Shown here: in pieces, positions 1 to 8,307 of the stretch
How the letters are laid out: each line of letters starts with the position of its first letter
How positions within the stretch are numbered: position 1 is the first letter of the stretch
From: Bacteroidota bacterium
GTDB taxonomy: Bacteria; Bacteroidota; Bacteroidia; Chitinophagales; Saprospiraceae
Length of the DNA: 21,704 nucleotides
Direction of reading: 5' to 3'
NCBI GenBank assembly: GCA_029573365.1
Contig: JAKQGD010000264.1
Coordinates: 1-21,704, forward strand
Notes under the pieces: model-generated
What the model was told of the DNA's origin: nothing
What the model saw: the letters and a program-made list of their open reading frames with translations, nothing else
Database searches by the model: none
Made by a program: the position numbers and the translations under genes

Positions 1-1
1 A

Positions 2-157
2 CATTACAGTATTTCAAAAAATACAATTTTCCAAGGCAATGGCAGCGGTTTTATAGATCAAAAAAACACCACCAATGTAAGTCTTGAATTGTCTTATCAT
101 TTTGGCAAAAAGCCTCAGAAGAAAAGGGCGAAAAGGTTAAACTCCATAGTACATTAA
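2..157 (+). CDS. C-terminal end of an outer-membrane beta-barrel protein (partial)
   Basis: Only the last 51 codons lie in the window, and the reading frame is open from the left edge to a TAA stop. The end reads as an amphipathic strand (VSLELSYHFGKKP) followed by a short basic tail. This is how many Bacteroidota TonB-dependent receptors and related outer-membrane barrels finish: alternating hydrophobic residues with an aromatic near the end, then F-G-K. The barrel assignment is an inference from this terminal strand alone. The transport substrate cannot be told. No good terminator follows it. Confidence 0.55.
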   Translation, partial: HYSISKNTIFQGNGSGFIDQKNTTNVSLELSYHFGKKPQKKRAKRLNSIVH

Positions 158-250
158 TCGCCCTATTAAAATTGGTCTGTTCTTATTTGGTGACCCTGTT
201 GCAACCTGAGAATTCAGGAAAAATCCATCTGAATATCCCAAACATTTTTC

Positions 251-679
251 TTACCTGTGCGGCAAAATAACCTTACCTTTTTCATCATTAACATCTGCCA
301 CATTTACCGCACTCCAGCCGGCTCCGGCAGGGTACCACGTTGCAGTACCGGAAGTCATTGTTTTAGTGGCAGGGTTATAAATAGCCTTGTACTGGCCATT
401 TAATGATTGACGAAAGAAGACCACCTCATTGTTGTTCCAGGACTTTAATTCCAGAACATCGCTTGCAGTGGTGCCGTTGGTATGCTTCCACTGAGCATCA
501 AAATAGTTTGTATTGGGTCTTCTTTGCCATATACCTGTCCAGCCGCAACATTCCGTAACAGACCAGGTATTCGGAAATTGTGACAATTTTGCATTGAGCA
601 AAACCGGATTCTGAGCCTGAGCAAATGTAATAAAAAAGAACAGAGTCACTACACCAATTAATAATTGAAACTTTTTCAT
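251..679 (-). CDS. Small secreted protein of unknown function
   Basis: This 142-residue protein has a clear signal peptide: MKK, a hydrophobic core at residues 6-20 and a probable cut after AQA (about residue 22). It should therefore be exported to the periplasm or beyond. The mature part is rich in Trp and Asn and has the pattern of a small all-beta domain: a Cys-Cys-Gly-Trp motif near residue 44, then repeated short strands (FDAQWKHTNG, VVFFRQSLNGQYKAIYNP, GTATWYPAGAGW). I do not recognise the family. No T9SS tail, lipobox or catalytic motif is visible. It is transcribed divergently from the large gene at 965, with about 285 bp of A/T-rich DNA between them. The ATG at 677-679 fits the signal peptide well. 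Confidence 0.75.
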   Translation of the reverse strand: MKKFQLLIGVVTLFFFITFAQAQNPVLLNAKLSQFPNTWSVTECCGWTGIWQRRPNTNYFDAQWKHTNGTTASDVLELKSWNNNEVVFFRQSLNGQYKAIYNPATKTMTSGTATWYPAGAGWSAVNVADVNDEKGKVILPHR

Positions 680-964
680 TTTACTTTAATTTTGGTCTTT
701 CAATTATACAATTCAATTTATTGTACTGCAATGACTCCTGTCATTTAATTCATTGATTTTTATCAGTATTGTCTTTTTTGTTACTCAAAACTTAACATAA
801 TCAACTTTTATATATACAAATATTTCTCATGTTAAATTAAACTGCCAATTGAAGATCTGCACTAAGTGATATTTTACCCATTTTCATTTAGCCCTTCGGT
901 TCTTAAAATTTTAACAGTCACAATGAAATTATGTATCTTCACTCGCCAAAAAAGATTCATAAAG

Positions 965-3900
965 ATGAGACACCTGATTTCCATTATCTGCTTGTTTCTT
1001 GCTTCCTATCTGATGTCGCAGGATACAGCATGGGTAAACACCCTCACCTACCAATCCATGACCAGGGACACACTGGTTCATTTCCCGCTAGGGGATCACA
1101 ACCAATACGAAAAGATCCTAATGTACTACTCCATGAGGTGCAAAGGGGCCTTAGTCTCTACAGGCACGGATCGGAACAAGGGTTGCGGAGAGTGGGATTA
1201 CAGTTGCAACACCAATGTCATAGATAGCAGCAGACTGGATTCTGTCAGAGCCACACACCCCGATTACATCATCGCAGGCCATTCTGAAAATTATCTTTTT
1301 TATACTACCGACCCTACCTATACGTTCACAGACTATGTATTGCAGCAGGTGCAGGCAGGCAATGTGTCTGGCATAAGCCGCATAAAGGTTGGAACACACA
1401 CCGGAGATAAGGTCATAATAAATAGCGACAGGCCCGCCGGCAGATTCTGGTTATATTATCCTGCCGGCACGTTGTCATCTCTGGGGCCGGGCAATATTCA
1501 AGGCATAAGTCTTAAGCATGAAGGCAGCGGAACACTCAGATACCTCAATATCAAAATAGCACCTTCAGACAACACACTAGATTCTTATACAGATCTTTCT
1601 GGTCTCACATACAAAGAGGTAGTCAACCGTCATGTAACTTTTGGCACCGGCGGAGAGACTGACATATATTTCCACTCACCATATGCCTGGAATGGCAGCT
1701 CCGGACTTATCCTGGAATGCTCATACCAGTGTGCCGCCGCCGATCTGGGAAGTCTCCGTATCCTCGGCAGCCATACGGACGAAGGAAGGGCTTTTGGCAC
1801 CCTTATTCCCGGCAACTACCTGGTTTCAGGTACATCCGGAGCAGGTACGTTACAAAGCAGCGGTTTAGGGCAGGTGAGCGATCAGGTCACCGTGGCATTC
1901 TGGGCACGAGGAAATGCAGATGTTTTGCCTAATAACAATTCGGCATTTTATGCTACGGACGATCAGGGTCGGCGACAACTCAATGTACATCTGCCCTGGT
2001 CCAACGGACGTATTTTCTGGGATTGCGGCGGTGATTCCGGCGGATATGACAGGATAGACAAGGCCGCCCTGCCATCAGAGTACGAAGGCGAATGGAACCA
2101 CTGGGCATTTACAAAAAATGCCACTACAGGCACCATGAAAATCTACCTCAATGGTTCACTCTGGCACAGCGGAACGGGAAAATCAAGGCCTATTGACATT
2201 GATAAATTTTCAGTCGGGGCAGTCACGGATGGCAGCAATCCCTACAATGGCCATCTTGACGATTTTATTGTGTATAACAGAGAACTGGCGGCAGAAGACA
2301 TATCCCGGCTCATGCACCAAAACCCTGCAAAAACACCGGGACTGGAATCCGGTCTTGTGGCATTTTTCGACCTCAACCAGAATATACAGGGAATATTTGA
2401 AGACCAGTCAGCCTACCAGGGCAACCTTGTATTTAACTCAGTCGCTTATGTATTGCCCGAAAGGGCTAAAAAATATTTTAATGAACACGCAGTCCTGGAT
2501 GCTTTGCCTGACATGAGCTTTATCAAAGGCACCCTCACCATCACTAAGACGGATGTCACTTACCGGGATTCTGTGGTAAATCCGCCACTACGCGTCGTCC
2601 CCTACTCTGTGGTCAACAACCAGATTATAGCCGGTGCCCCTCTCAACTACTGGGAAGCCGTGCCACAACAGATTTATGACGAAGACGGCAACCTGACAGG
2701 AGAGATCGAGGTGGAATACGAGGGTGTCATCGACATTACGGACCTTGAATACTTCAGGTTTTCGCCGGCAAAATACGAGATCATGTCTTTTGTCACGCCT
2801 TACGGTATCAACCTGGACCTCGGCCCTGAAGGCAAAACATGGATCTTTGATGTCTCCGATTATGGTCCTATATTAAAAGGAAGCAAACGACTGCTCATGG
2901 ACAAAGGCGGCGAATACCAGGAAGAAATGGATATAAAGTTTGCATTTATAAAGGGTACACCACCAAGAAACATTCTGGACATAAAACAAATATGGCCCGT
3001 ACAATCCTACGGTTACACGTCTATCCTAAACAACAGCCAGCTGGAGCCCCGCACACTGACGGCAGGGTCTGATGTACGAGGGCTTAAGGTCCGTACCATG
3101 GCAACAGGACACGGGCAGGAAGGCGAATTTATCTCGAGGGTCCACTCCTTAAATGTAAACGGCGGCAGTTCTGAGTTTGTCTGGTCACTTTGGAAAGAAT
3201 GTGCCAACAATCCGGTATATCCTCAGGGTGGCACATGGGTTTACGACCGTGCCGGATGGTGCCCGGGTGCACCTACAGACTTGCGTGAGTTTGAAATCAC
3301 ACCTTTCGTTCAACCAGGCAGCAGCTTTAGCCTGGATTACGGACTCAATGCCGCCTCCGGCGACAGCAGATACATAGTCAATGCCCAACTTGTCACGTAT
3401 GCAGACATGAACTTCACCTCGGATGTAGCCCTGGAGGAGATCATCAACCCTTCTGACCGCATAGAATACGCACGATCCAATCCCATTTGTGGAGGTCCCG
3501 TGGTCGTCATTAAAAACAATGGGAAAAATACCGTCAATTCTGTCACTTTTAGCTACGGTGTAGACAACAGCTCACCTCTAAGTTATACCTGGGCCGGCAC
3601 CCTGGCACCACTGCAAAAACAAACCTTAGCCCTGCCTGATGTCGATCCGGCCCTGCTGTACAATGGACAGGTTTTCAGAGTCACAGTCACAGCAGTAAAT
3701 AACACAAATGACCAATACAGCGGCAACAATATCCTTAGTTCTCCCATCACTCCGGTAAAACTCCTCGACAAAGACATCGTCGTAACCATGAAAACCAATG
3801 GTGCACCATCAGAGACACGGTGGGTGCTTACAGATGCTAATGGCAACATTATCAAAACAAGCAGGCCGGACCTGACAGCCTTTACTATGTACAACGACAC

Positions 3901-4360
3901 CATCAGAGGGCTCAGTGGCTGTTACCGGCTGCAGTTTACTGACAGCGACCAGGATGGCATTTCGTGGTGGGCCAATGGTGACGGAGACGGCTATATGCGT
4001 GTAAAACCTCTCAACGGAGGGTGGGTGTTTTTTCAGCCAGATTTCGGCAGCGAGCTGACATTTAACTTTATAGCCGCCCTTCCCAATGCAACTGAAGATG
4101 TGGAGTCTGCTGCCGAGGTCAGCGTGTCACCCAATCCAACCACTGAAGCAGTGTGGATCTCATTATCCGGCTTTTGGGGCAATACTCGAATCGATGTATA
4201 TAACCAACAAGGAATACCTGTTTTTACAGAAAGTGCTATGATAGGCACCCGGGACGAATACCGAACATTGCTGGACTTAAGCAGTGTACCGGCAGGTTTG
4301 TACACCGTAAAAGTGTCAGGACGTAAAATTGCCAAAGCAATCAAAGTTATAAGATTTTAA
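965..4360 (+). CDS. T9SS-secreted PNGase F-like protein with inserted LamG domain
   Basis: This 1131-residue protein starts at ATG 965; a GTG 33 codons upstream only adds a non-signal-like leader. Residues 1-18 are a signal peptide. CGEWD at 74-78 matches the catalytic-Asp segment of peptide-N-glycosidase F (CDEWD, D60). From about residue 595 the match resumes with KYEIMSFVTPYG, a Glu in GEFISRVHSL (E721, counterpart of E206) and DRAGWCPG at 761-768. PNGase F removes N-glycans by cutting the Asn-GlcNAc amide bond. Between the two halves lie a jelly-roll (about 150-255) and a LamG-like lectin domain (about 305-455). A CARDB-like domain (about 830-930), another beta domain and a T9SS type A sorting tail (1052-1131, VSPNPT) follow. 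The fold assignment rests on remembered PNGase F sequence; glycosidase activity is an inference. It stands alone, with no partner gene. Confidence 0.75.
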   Translation: MRHLISIICLFLASYLMSQDTAWVNTLTYQSMTRDTLVHFPLGDHNQYEKILMYYSMRCKGALVSTGTDRNKGCGEWDYSCNTNVIDSSRLDSVRATHPDYIIAGHSENYLFYTTDPTYTFTDYVLQQVQAGNVSGISRIKVGTHTGDKVIINSDRPAGRFWLYYPAGTLSSLGPGNIQGISLKHEGSGTLRYLNIKIAPSDNTLDSYTDLSGLTYKEVVNRHVTFGTGGETDIYFHSPYAWNGSSGLILECSYQCAAADLGSLRILGSHTDEGRAFGTLIPGNYLVSGTSGAGTLQSSGLGQVSDQVTVAFWARGNADVLPNNNSAFYATDDQGRRQLNVHLPWSNGRIFWDCGGDSGGYDRIDKAALPSEYEGEWNHWAFTKNATTGTMKIYLNGSLWHSGTGKSRPIDIDKFSVGAVTDGSNPYNGHLDDFIVYNRELAAEDISRLMHQNPAKTPGLESGLVAFFDLNQNIQGIFEDQSAYQGNLVFNSVAYVLPERAKKYFNEHAVLDALPDMSFIKGTLTITKTDVTYRDSVVNPPLRVVPYSVVNNQIIAGAPLNYWEAVPQQIYDEDGNLTGEIEVEYEGVIDITDLEYFRFSPAKYEIMSFVTPYGINLDLGPEGKTWIFDVSDYGPILKGSKRLLMDKGGEYQEEMDIKFAFIKGTPPRNILDIKQIWPVQSYGYTSILNNSQLEPRTLTAGSDVRGLKVRTMATGHGQEGEFISRVHSLNVNGGSSEFVWSLWKECANNPVYPQGGTWVYDRAGWCPGAPTDLREFEITPFVQPGSSFSLDYGLNAASGDSRYIVNAQLVTYADMNFTSDVALEEIINPSDRIEYARSNPICGGPVVVIKNNGKNTVNSVTFSYGVDNSSPLSYTWAGTLAPLQKQTLALPDVDPALLYNGQVFRVTVTAVNNTNDQYSGNNILSSPITPVKLLDKDIVVTMKTNGAPSETRWVLTDANGNIIKTSRPDLTAFTMYNDTIRGLSGCYRLQFTDSDQDGISWWANGDGDGYMRVKPLNGGWVFFQPDFGSELTFNFIAALPNATEDVESAAEVSVSPNPTTEAVWISLSGFWGNTRIDVYNQQGIPVFTESAMIGTRDEYRTLLDLSSVPAGLYTVKVSGRKIAKAIKVIRF

Positions 4361-4410
4361 AATGGGTGGATGCTCATAGATCAATATTCCAAACTTTGTA
4401 CCCTTTTTTG

Positions 4411-4418
4411 TACTTTTG
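4411..4418 (+). promoter_or_regulatory. Candidate -7 box for the aldehyde dehydrogenase gene
   Basis: TACTTTTG is an exact match to the Bacteroidota -7 consensus TAnnTTTG and lies 21 bp before the ATG at 4440, giving a short leader. The nearest TTTG (4395-4398) is only 12 bp upstream, too close for a standard -33 element, so the call rests on the -7 box alone. Confidence 0.4.
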
Positions 4419-4439
4419 CAATAGCACAACCCATATAAG

Positions 4440-5873
4440 ATGTCATCAGCAAGTATATCTGTGTCGGCAGTCCTTGACCCGGCCATCCTGAACACAATTT
4501 TTGAAAGCCAGAAAAACAACGAATTTGCAGTCAGGAATACCACCCCTGCCCAAAGGCGTAAAAAACTGGAACGCTTGCTGTCAGCCATTATAAAGTACCG
4601 GAAAGAGATCAAACAAGCCTTGTTTGAGGATCTGAAAAAACCCGAGTCGGAGACTGACATGACTGAGATTTTTCCCGTCACCAGTGAGATAAGACATGCC
4701 TACAAACAAATGAGCACCTGGATGAGAGAAGAAAAGGTGCCCACACCTCTTACCCTTACTGGTTCGTCATCGTACATAAAATACGAGCCCAAAGGAGTCG
4801 TCCTGATCTTGTCACCGTGGAATTTCCCCTTAAACCTGACTCTCAATCCGCTGGTATCAGCCATAGCTGCCGGAAACTGCGTCATGATAAAACCATCTGA
4901 AAACTCTCCGGCTACATCGGCCGTGCTTGGCACGATCATCAGAGAAGTTTTTGACGAAAATGAAGTAGCTCTCCTGGAAGGAGGCCCCGAGGTGGCACAA
5001 AGCCTGTTGAAACTTCCTTTCAATCATATATTTTTTACAGGCGGCCCTCCCATAGGTAAAATAGTGATGGAGGCTGCAGCCAAAAACCTGACTTCCGTAA
5101 CCCTGGAACTGGGAGGCAAATCTCCCTGCATCGTAGACCAGACGGCAAACCTAAAGACAGCAACAGCCCGGATCTCGATAGCCAAATATGTCAATGCAGG
5201 GCAGATGTGTATAGCTCCTGACTATGTATTTGTCCACAAATCAAAGCTCGAACCATTTATCAGCCTGGTAAAAGCTGAGTTGGAAGCCATGTACGGCACC
5301 GATGCAAAACAATCCGAAGGATACAGCCGCATAATAAACAACAGGCATTTTAACAGAGTAAAATCCTATATCGAAGATGCCCTGCAAAAAGGAGCAAAAA
5401 TCGAATACGGCTGCAAGCTGGACGATAAAGACCTGTACATATCTCCGACCATCCTTAGCTCGGTAGATCCGCAATCTCTTCTCATGACCGAAGAAATCTT
5501 TGGCCCGGTGATGCCCGTATTTCCTTATGATTCGCTCAGCGATGTCATGGATTTTATCAACCGACGGGAAATCCCTCTGGCCTACTATCTGTTTAGCGAA
5601 AACAGCAAACATATAGACTACGTGATGAGTCACAGCAAGGCAGGCAATGGCTGCATCAACCACTGCGGGGTACACTTTTACAACCACTGGCTGCCCTTCG
5701 GTGGCGCCAACCACAGCGGCATAGGGAGGGGACATGGATTTGAAGGTTTCAAATCGTTTTCCAACCAGCGAAGTGTCCTCCGTCAGCATACACCCAATGT
5801 ACTGGACATTATGAAGCCGCCATATACAGACCTTAAAAGAAAAATCATAGACCTGGCCATCAAATACCTGTAA
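4440..5873 (+). CDS. NAD(P)-dependent aldehyde dehydrogenase (class 3-like)
   Basis: This 477-residue enzyme belongs to the aldehyde dehydrogenase superfamily, which oxidises aldehydes to acids using NAD(P)+. Visible motifs are PWNFP with Asn128, FFTGG (198-202) of the cofactor-binding fold, the general-base Glu223 in LELGGKSP, the nucleophile Cys257 in GQMCIAPDY, EEIFGPV (351-357) and PFGGANHSGIGR (419-430). The length and the QMCIAPDY loop place it with class 3 / fatty-aldehyde / coniferyl-aldehyde-type enzymes rather than the 500-residue betaine-aldehyde type. The C-terminus (LKRKIIDLAIKYL) is amphipathic and may touch membrane, as in fatty aldehyde dehydrogenases (inference). It is a single gene 79 bp after the PNGase-like gene. 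The natural substrate cannot be read from the sequence. Confidence 0.93.
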   Translation: MSSASISVSAVLDPAILNTIFESQKNNEFAVRNTTPAQRRKKLERLLSAIIKYRKEIKQALFEDLKKPESETDMTEIFPVTSEIRHAYKQMSTWMREEKVPTPLTLTGSSSYIKYEPKGVVLILSPWNFPLNLTLNPLVSAIAAGNCVMIKPSENSPATSAVLGTIIREVFDENEVALLEGGPEVAQSLLKLPFNHIFFTGGPPIGKIVMEAAAKNLTSVTLELGGKSPCIVDQTANLKTATARISIAKYVNAGQMCIAPDYVFVHKSKLEPFISLVKAELEAMYGTDAKQSEGYSRIINNRHFNRVKSYIEDALQKGAKIEYGCKLDDKDLYISPTILSSVDPQSLLMTEEIFGPVMPVFPYDSLSDVMDFINRREIPLAYYLFSENSKHIDYVMSHSKAGNGCINHCGVHFYNHWLPFGGANHSGIGRGHGFEGFKSFSNQRSVLRQHTPNVLDIMKPPYTDLKRKIIDLAIKYL

Positions 5874-5923
5874 CCACACTCTCCCCTGCCCCGTTTGTAA
5901 AAAAGTTAAATTTTTCTTAAATC

Positions 5924-5939
5924 TACGAATCTCTTCGTA
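5924..5939. promoter_or_regulatory. Operator palindrome 1 upstream of the BlaI-type repressor
   Basis: TACGAA-TCTC-TTCGTA is a perfect inverted repeat with a 4-bp spacer, just upstream of the -33 element. Its arms are identical to those of the second palindrome, and the two centres are 30 bp apart, about three helical turns on the same DNA face. BlaI/MecI dimers bind paired TACA/TGTA-type dyads, so this is the natural target for the adjacent repressor. Binding itself is inferred. Confidence 0.72.
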
Positions 5940-5946
5940 CAACTCA

Positions 5947-5977
5947 TTGACAATACGAAACTCTTCGTATATCTTTG
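5947..5977 (+). promoter_or_regulatory. Promoter of the blaI-M56-PDZ operon
   Basis: An exact Bacteroidota -7 box (TATCTTTG, 5970-5977) lies 20 bp from a TTG at 5947-5949 in the -33 position. The ATG at 6004 is 26 bp downstream. The interval between the boxes is almost completely filled by operator palindrome 2, which would block the polymerase when occupied. Confidence 0.7.
5954..5969. promoter_or_regulatory. Operator palindrome 2 between the promoter boxes
   Basis: TACGAA-ACTC-TTCGTA is a perfect inverted repeat with arms identical to palindrome 1. It abuts the -7 box directly at 5970. This placement predicts direct repression and hence negative autoregulation of the repressor operon. Confidence 0.75.
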
Positions 5978-6003
5978 TGTTGTTTCTTTAAAAATAAGTT
6001 GAG

Positions 6004-6381
6004 ATGTCCAGATACAAGCCCACAGATGCAGAAATGGAAATCCTACACATCCTTTGGGAAAAAGGGTCCTCGTCTGTCAGAGAGATCAATGACATCCTCA
6101 ATCACAGACGCGAAGTAGGATACACCACTACACTCAAGCTCCTTCAGATTATGTTTGAAAAAGGTCTGGCCAGGCGTGACTCCGGAGCAAAAACCCACTT
6201 TTATACCGCCGCCGTCAGAGAGCACGACACCAAAAACCACCTCATTTCTGATTTTGTCAACGTAGCCTTCAGAGGCTCTGCCATGAGTCTGGTGATGCAG
6301 GCACTCGGCAACTCAGAAACATCAAAAGAAGAGCTTGACGAACTCAAGGACCTGATATCAAAACTCGAACAAAACTCCTGA
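6004..6381 (+). CDS. BlaI/MecI/CopY-family transcriptional repressor
   Basis: This 125-residue protein is the usual size for BlaI/MecI repressors. Residues 4-70 form the winged helix: PTDAEMEILHILWEKG, a recognition helix around VGYTTTLKLLQIMFEKG (38-54) and the wing RRDSGAKTHFYTA. Residues 75-125 form the helical dimerisation part, including GSAMSLVMQALG, the zone where BlaI and MecI are cleaved during induction. The family binds as a dimer to palindromic operators and is inactivated by proteolysis when the partner M56 sensor is triggered. Two matching palindromes sit upstream, and the M56 gene starts 2 bp after the stop, so the pair is almost certainly co-transcribed. The inducing signal is unknown; in Bacteroidota such pairs are common and often not linked to beta-lactam resistance. 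Confidence 0.92.
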   Translation: MSRYKPTDAEMEILHILWEKGSSSVREINDILNHRREVGYTTTLKLLQIMFEKGLARRDSGAKTHFYTAAVREHDTKNHLISDFVNVAFRGSAMSLVMQALGNSETSKEELDELKDLISKLEQNS

Positions 6382-6383
6382 CC

Positions 6384-8258
6384 ATGAACAGCATATTTGA
6401 CAACAGCGACAAACTTATAACAGCCCTTGTACAGACGATGGTGCACAGTCTGTGGCAATTTTCGGTGATAGCCTTGGTCATGTCTTTCTTGCTGCATTAT
6501 TACCGCGATGCCTCAGCGGCCCGCAGATACAACATAGCACTCGGCAGCCTGCTTATGGCACTCCTAGTGGCTGGGGTCACTTTTTTATGGCACTACGGAG
6601 GGGGCGGCCCGGAAGCAACAGCTCCTCTTGCGGCAGCAAACCATACAGCTCCCTTGTATGCCGACGGTGTTTTAAACTCTTCCTGGGCAGACAGAATATC
6701 TGTATGGATTGATACATACCGTTTCCCTATTTTTATAGCCTGGCTGACAGGTGTAGCACTGTTTCTTTTAAAATTTGGTTTATCCTTGGGGTATGTCGAA
6801 TACTTGTCCAGAACCGCCCGTCAACTCCAGAATGAGGAGGTCATACAATCCTTTAAAAAAGTCTGTCATGATTTTGGCATATCTACCGACATCAGTATTG
6901 GCACCAGTCACCTCATAAGTACACCTATGATTCTGGGAGTCATCCGTCCGCTGGTATTGTTGCCTATAGGTATGGTAAATCAGCTCAGTCCCGGCGAAAC
7001 CGAAGCCATCCTGGTACACGAACTGGCCCATTTTGTCAGAAAAGACATCTGGATAAATATGGCACAGACCCTGATAGAGGCACTGTTTTATTACCACCCT
7101 GCGATATGGTGGATCTCTGCCAACATCCGCGTAGAAAGAGAAAGTTGTTGTGACGAGCTGGCCATCACTTATACCGGAGACAATGTGAGCTATGCCAAAG
7201 CCCTCGTCAAAGTGCAGGAGATGTATCTCAATGGAAATGCACCCTCACTAGCCATGAATTTCAGCTCCAGAAATGAAAGTTTTTTTTCTAACCGTATAAA
7301 ACGAATTTTAAATATGACACAAACCAGAAATTTTCTCAGAGAAAAAATCCTGACCACGGTTATGCTTGTAGCCATAGTCATGCTCTTTACCAAAAACATG
7401 ACAGGTTCGTCAGCACCTGTAATCAATGATGAAAAACAAACCATCAAAAAGGAGATAACCATCACTGTGCCTGATACAATTCCGGCGAGTCGTGAATCCA
7501 TCCGCATCCAAAAGAGGACAAACGACAAGGACGTAAAAATCGCCATCGAAGATGGAAAAGTCACGGACCTGGAGGTCGACGGCAAAAAGATTGACAAAAA
7601 GGATTATGACAAGTACCAGGACCTGATCGACGAAATGAAGCCCCAGTCCTTTGGTCAGGGTAATGCCAGGATGTTCTTTTTTGGAGACGACAATGGAAAA
7701 CCATTTGAATTCCGTTATGGCCACCCTTCAGATATGGATTCGCTGTTTGGTCAGTTTAAAGGTCTGGAAGGACTTGGATTTGGAGACGACGCCTTCAGAG
7801 AAAACATGAAAAGACTCCACGAACAATTGGGAAGGATGAAGTTCAACTTTGACGGTCTCGATAATTTAAACTTCAACTTTGAGGGTCTCGACAGCCTGAA
7901 GTTTAACTTTGGCTTTCCGGAAGGAGGCAGGTTGCAAGATGGAGGAAGCCTAGAGGACCTGATGGAAGACTATGATATGGTTTTGCCCGAAGGCCATGCC
8001 CCGGCAGATGACCGCAATTTTAACGAAATCATCGGCAATGCTCTCAATCGTGACGGTCTGCTTATCCCCAACCAGGAAAATAAGGTGGAACTGACTGGCA
8101 AGCACCTCCGAATCAACGGCGAAAAACAACCTACAAACATCTGGCTGAAATACAAAAGAATTTTCGAACAGGAATCTGGCACGGTCATGCAAAAAAATTC
8201 CAGGCTCGAATTTAAGATTATGGGCAAGGAATCTAAGCGTAAATACAGGGTGTATTAA
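6384..8258 (+). CDS. M56-family (BlaR1/MecR1-like) membrane metalloprotease
   Basis: This 624-residue integral membrane protein has hydrophobic segments at about 22-38, 51-70, 114-135 and 321-337. The gluzincin site HELAH is at 212-216, and E253 in ERESCCDELA is the likely third zinc ligand, as in BlaR1. The family cuts, or triggers cutting of, the partner BlaI repressor. After the last membrane segment comes a region of about 285 residues that is not the penicillin-binding sensor of BlaR1. It contains an acidic stretch (VKIAIEDGKVTDLEVDGKKI), two and a half copies of a 10-residue repeat ([KN]FNF[DE]GLD[NS]L, 486-511) and an end module (about 555-595, DGLLIP...LRINGEKQP...KYKRIFE) that I remember from other Bacteroidota envelope regulators. 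The signal sensed is therefore probably not a beta-lactam (inference). Confidence 0.9.
   Translation: MNSIFDNSDKLITALVQTMVHSLWQFSVIALVMSFLLHYYRDASAARRYNIALGSLLMALLVAGVTFLWHYGGGGPEATAPLAAANHTAPLYADGVLNSSWADRISVWIDTYRFPIFIAWLTGVALFLLKFGLSLGYVEYLSRTARQLQNEEVIQSFKKVCHDFGISTDISIGTSHLISTPMILGVIRPLVLLPIGMVNQLSPGETEAILVHELAHFVRKDIWINMAQTLIEALFYYHPAIWWISANIRVERESCCDELAITYTGDNVSYAKALVKVQEMYLNGNAPSLAMNFSSRNESFFSNRIKRILNMTQTRNFLREKILTTVMLVAIVMLFTKNMTGSSAPVINDEKQTIKKEITITVPDTIPASRESIRIQKRTNDKDVKIAIEDGKVTDLEVDGKKIDKKDYDKYQDLIDEMKPQSFGQGNARMFFFGDDNGKPFEFRYGHPSDMDSLFGQFKGLEGLGFGDDAFRENMKRLHEQLGRMKFNFDGLDNLNFNFEGLDSLKFNFGFPEGGRLQDGGSLEDLMEDYDMVLPEGHAPADDRNFNEIIGNALNRDGLLIPNQENKVELTGKHLRINGEKQPTNIWLKYKRIFEQESGTVMQKNSRLEFKIMGKESKRKYRVY
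7839..7913 (+). repeat. 30-bp tandem repeat inside the M56 gene (2.5 copies)
   Basis: Two 30-bp units and a partial third encode KFNFDGLDNL, NFNFEGLDSL and KFNF. The codons differ between copies at silent positions, so the amino-acid pattern is being kept rather than being a fresh duplication. It lies in the extra-membrane C-terminal region. Confidence 0.7.
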
Positions 8259-8307
8259 TCCCATTGCAAGTAAAAATTTAATTCACATCAATATTTAAAA
8301 CAAAGTC

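Noticed and set aside
205..218. Hairpin CCTGA/TCAGG as a terminator for the first gene
   Set aside because: The stem is only 5 bp and no T-tract follows on either strand.
866..964. GTG start that lengthens the PNGase F-like protein by 33 residues
   Set aside because: The extra residues are not signal-like, while the ATG at 965 begins a good signal peptide.
5241..5942. Long antisense open frame (233 codons) opposite the aldehyde dehydrogenase
   Set aside because: It is a shadow of the ALDH gene, has no family motif, and runs through the blaI operator region.
6384..8258. Beta-lactam resistance sensor (BlaR1/MecR1 proper)
   Set aside because: The penicillin-binding sensor domain is missing, and no beta-lactamase or PBP gene is adjacent.
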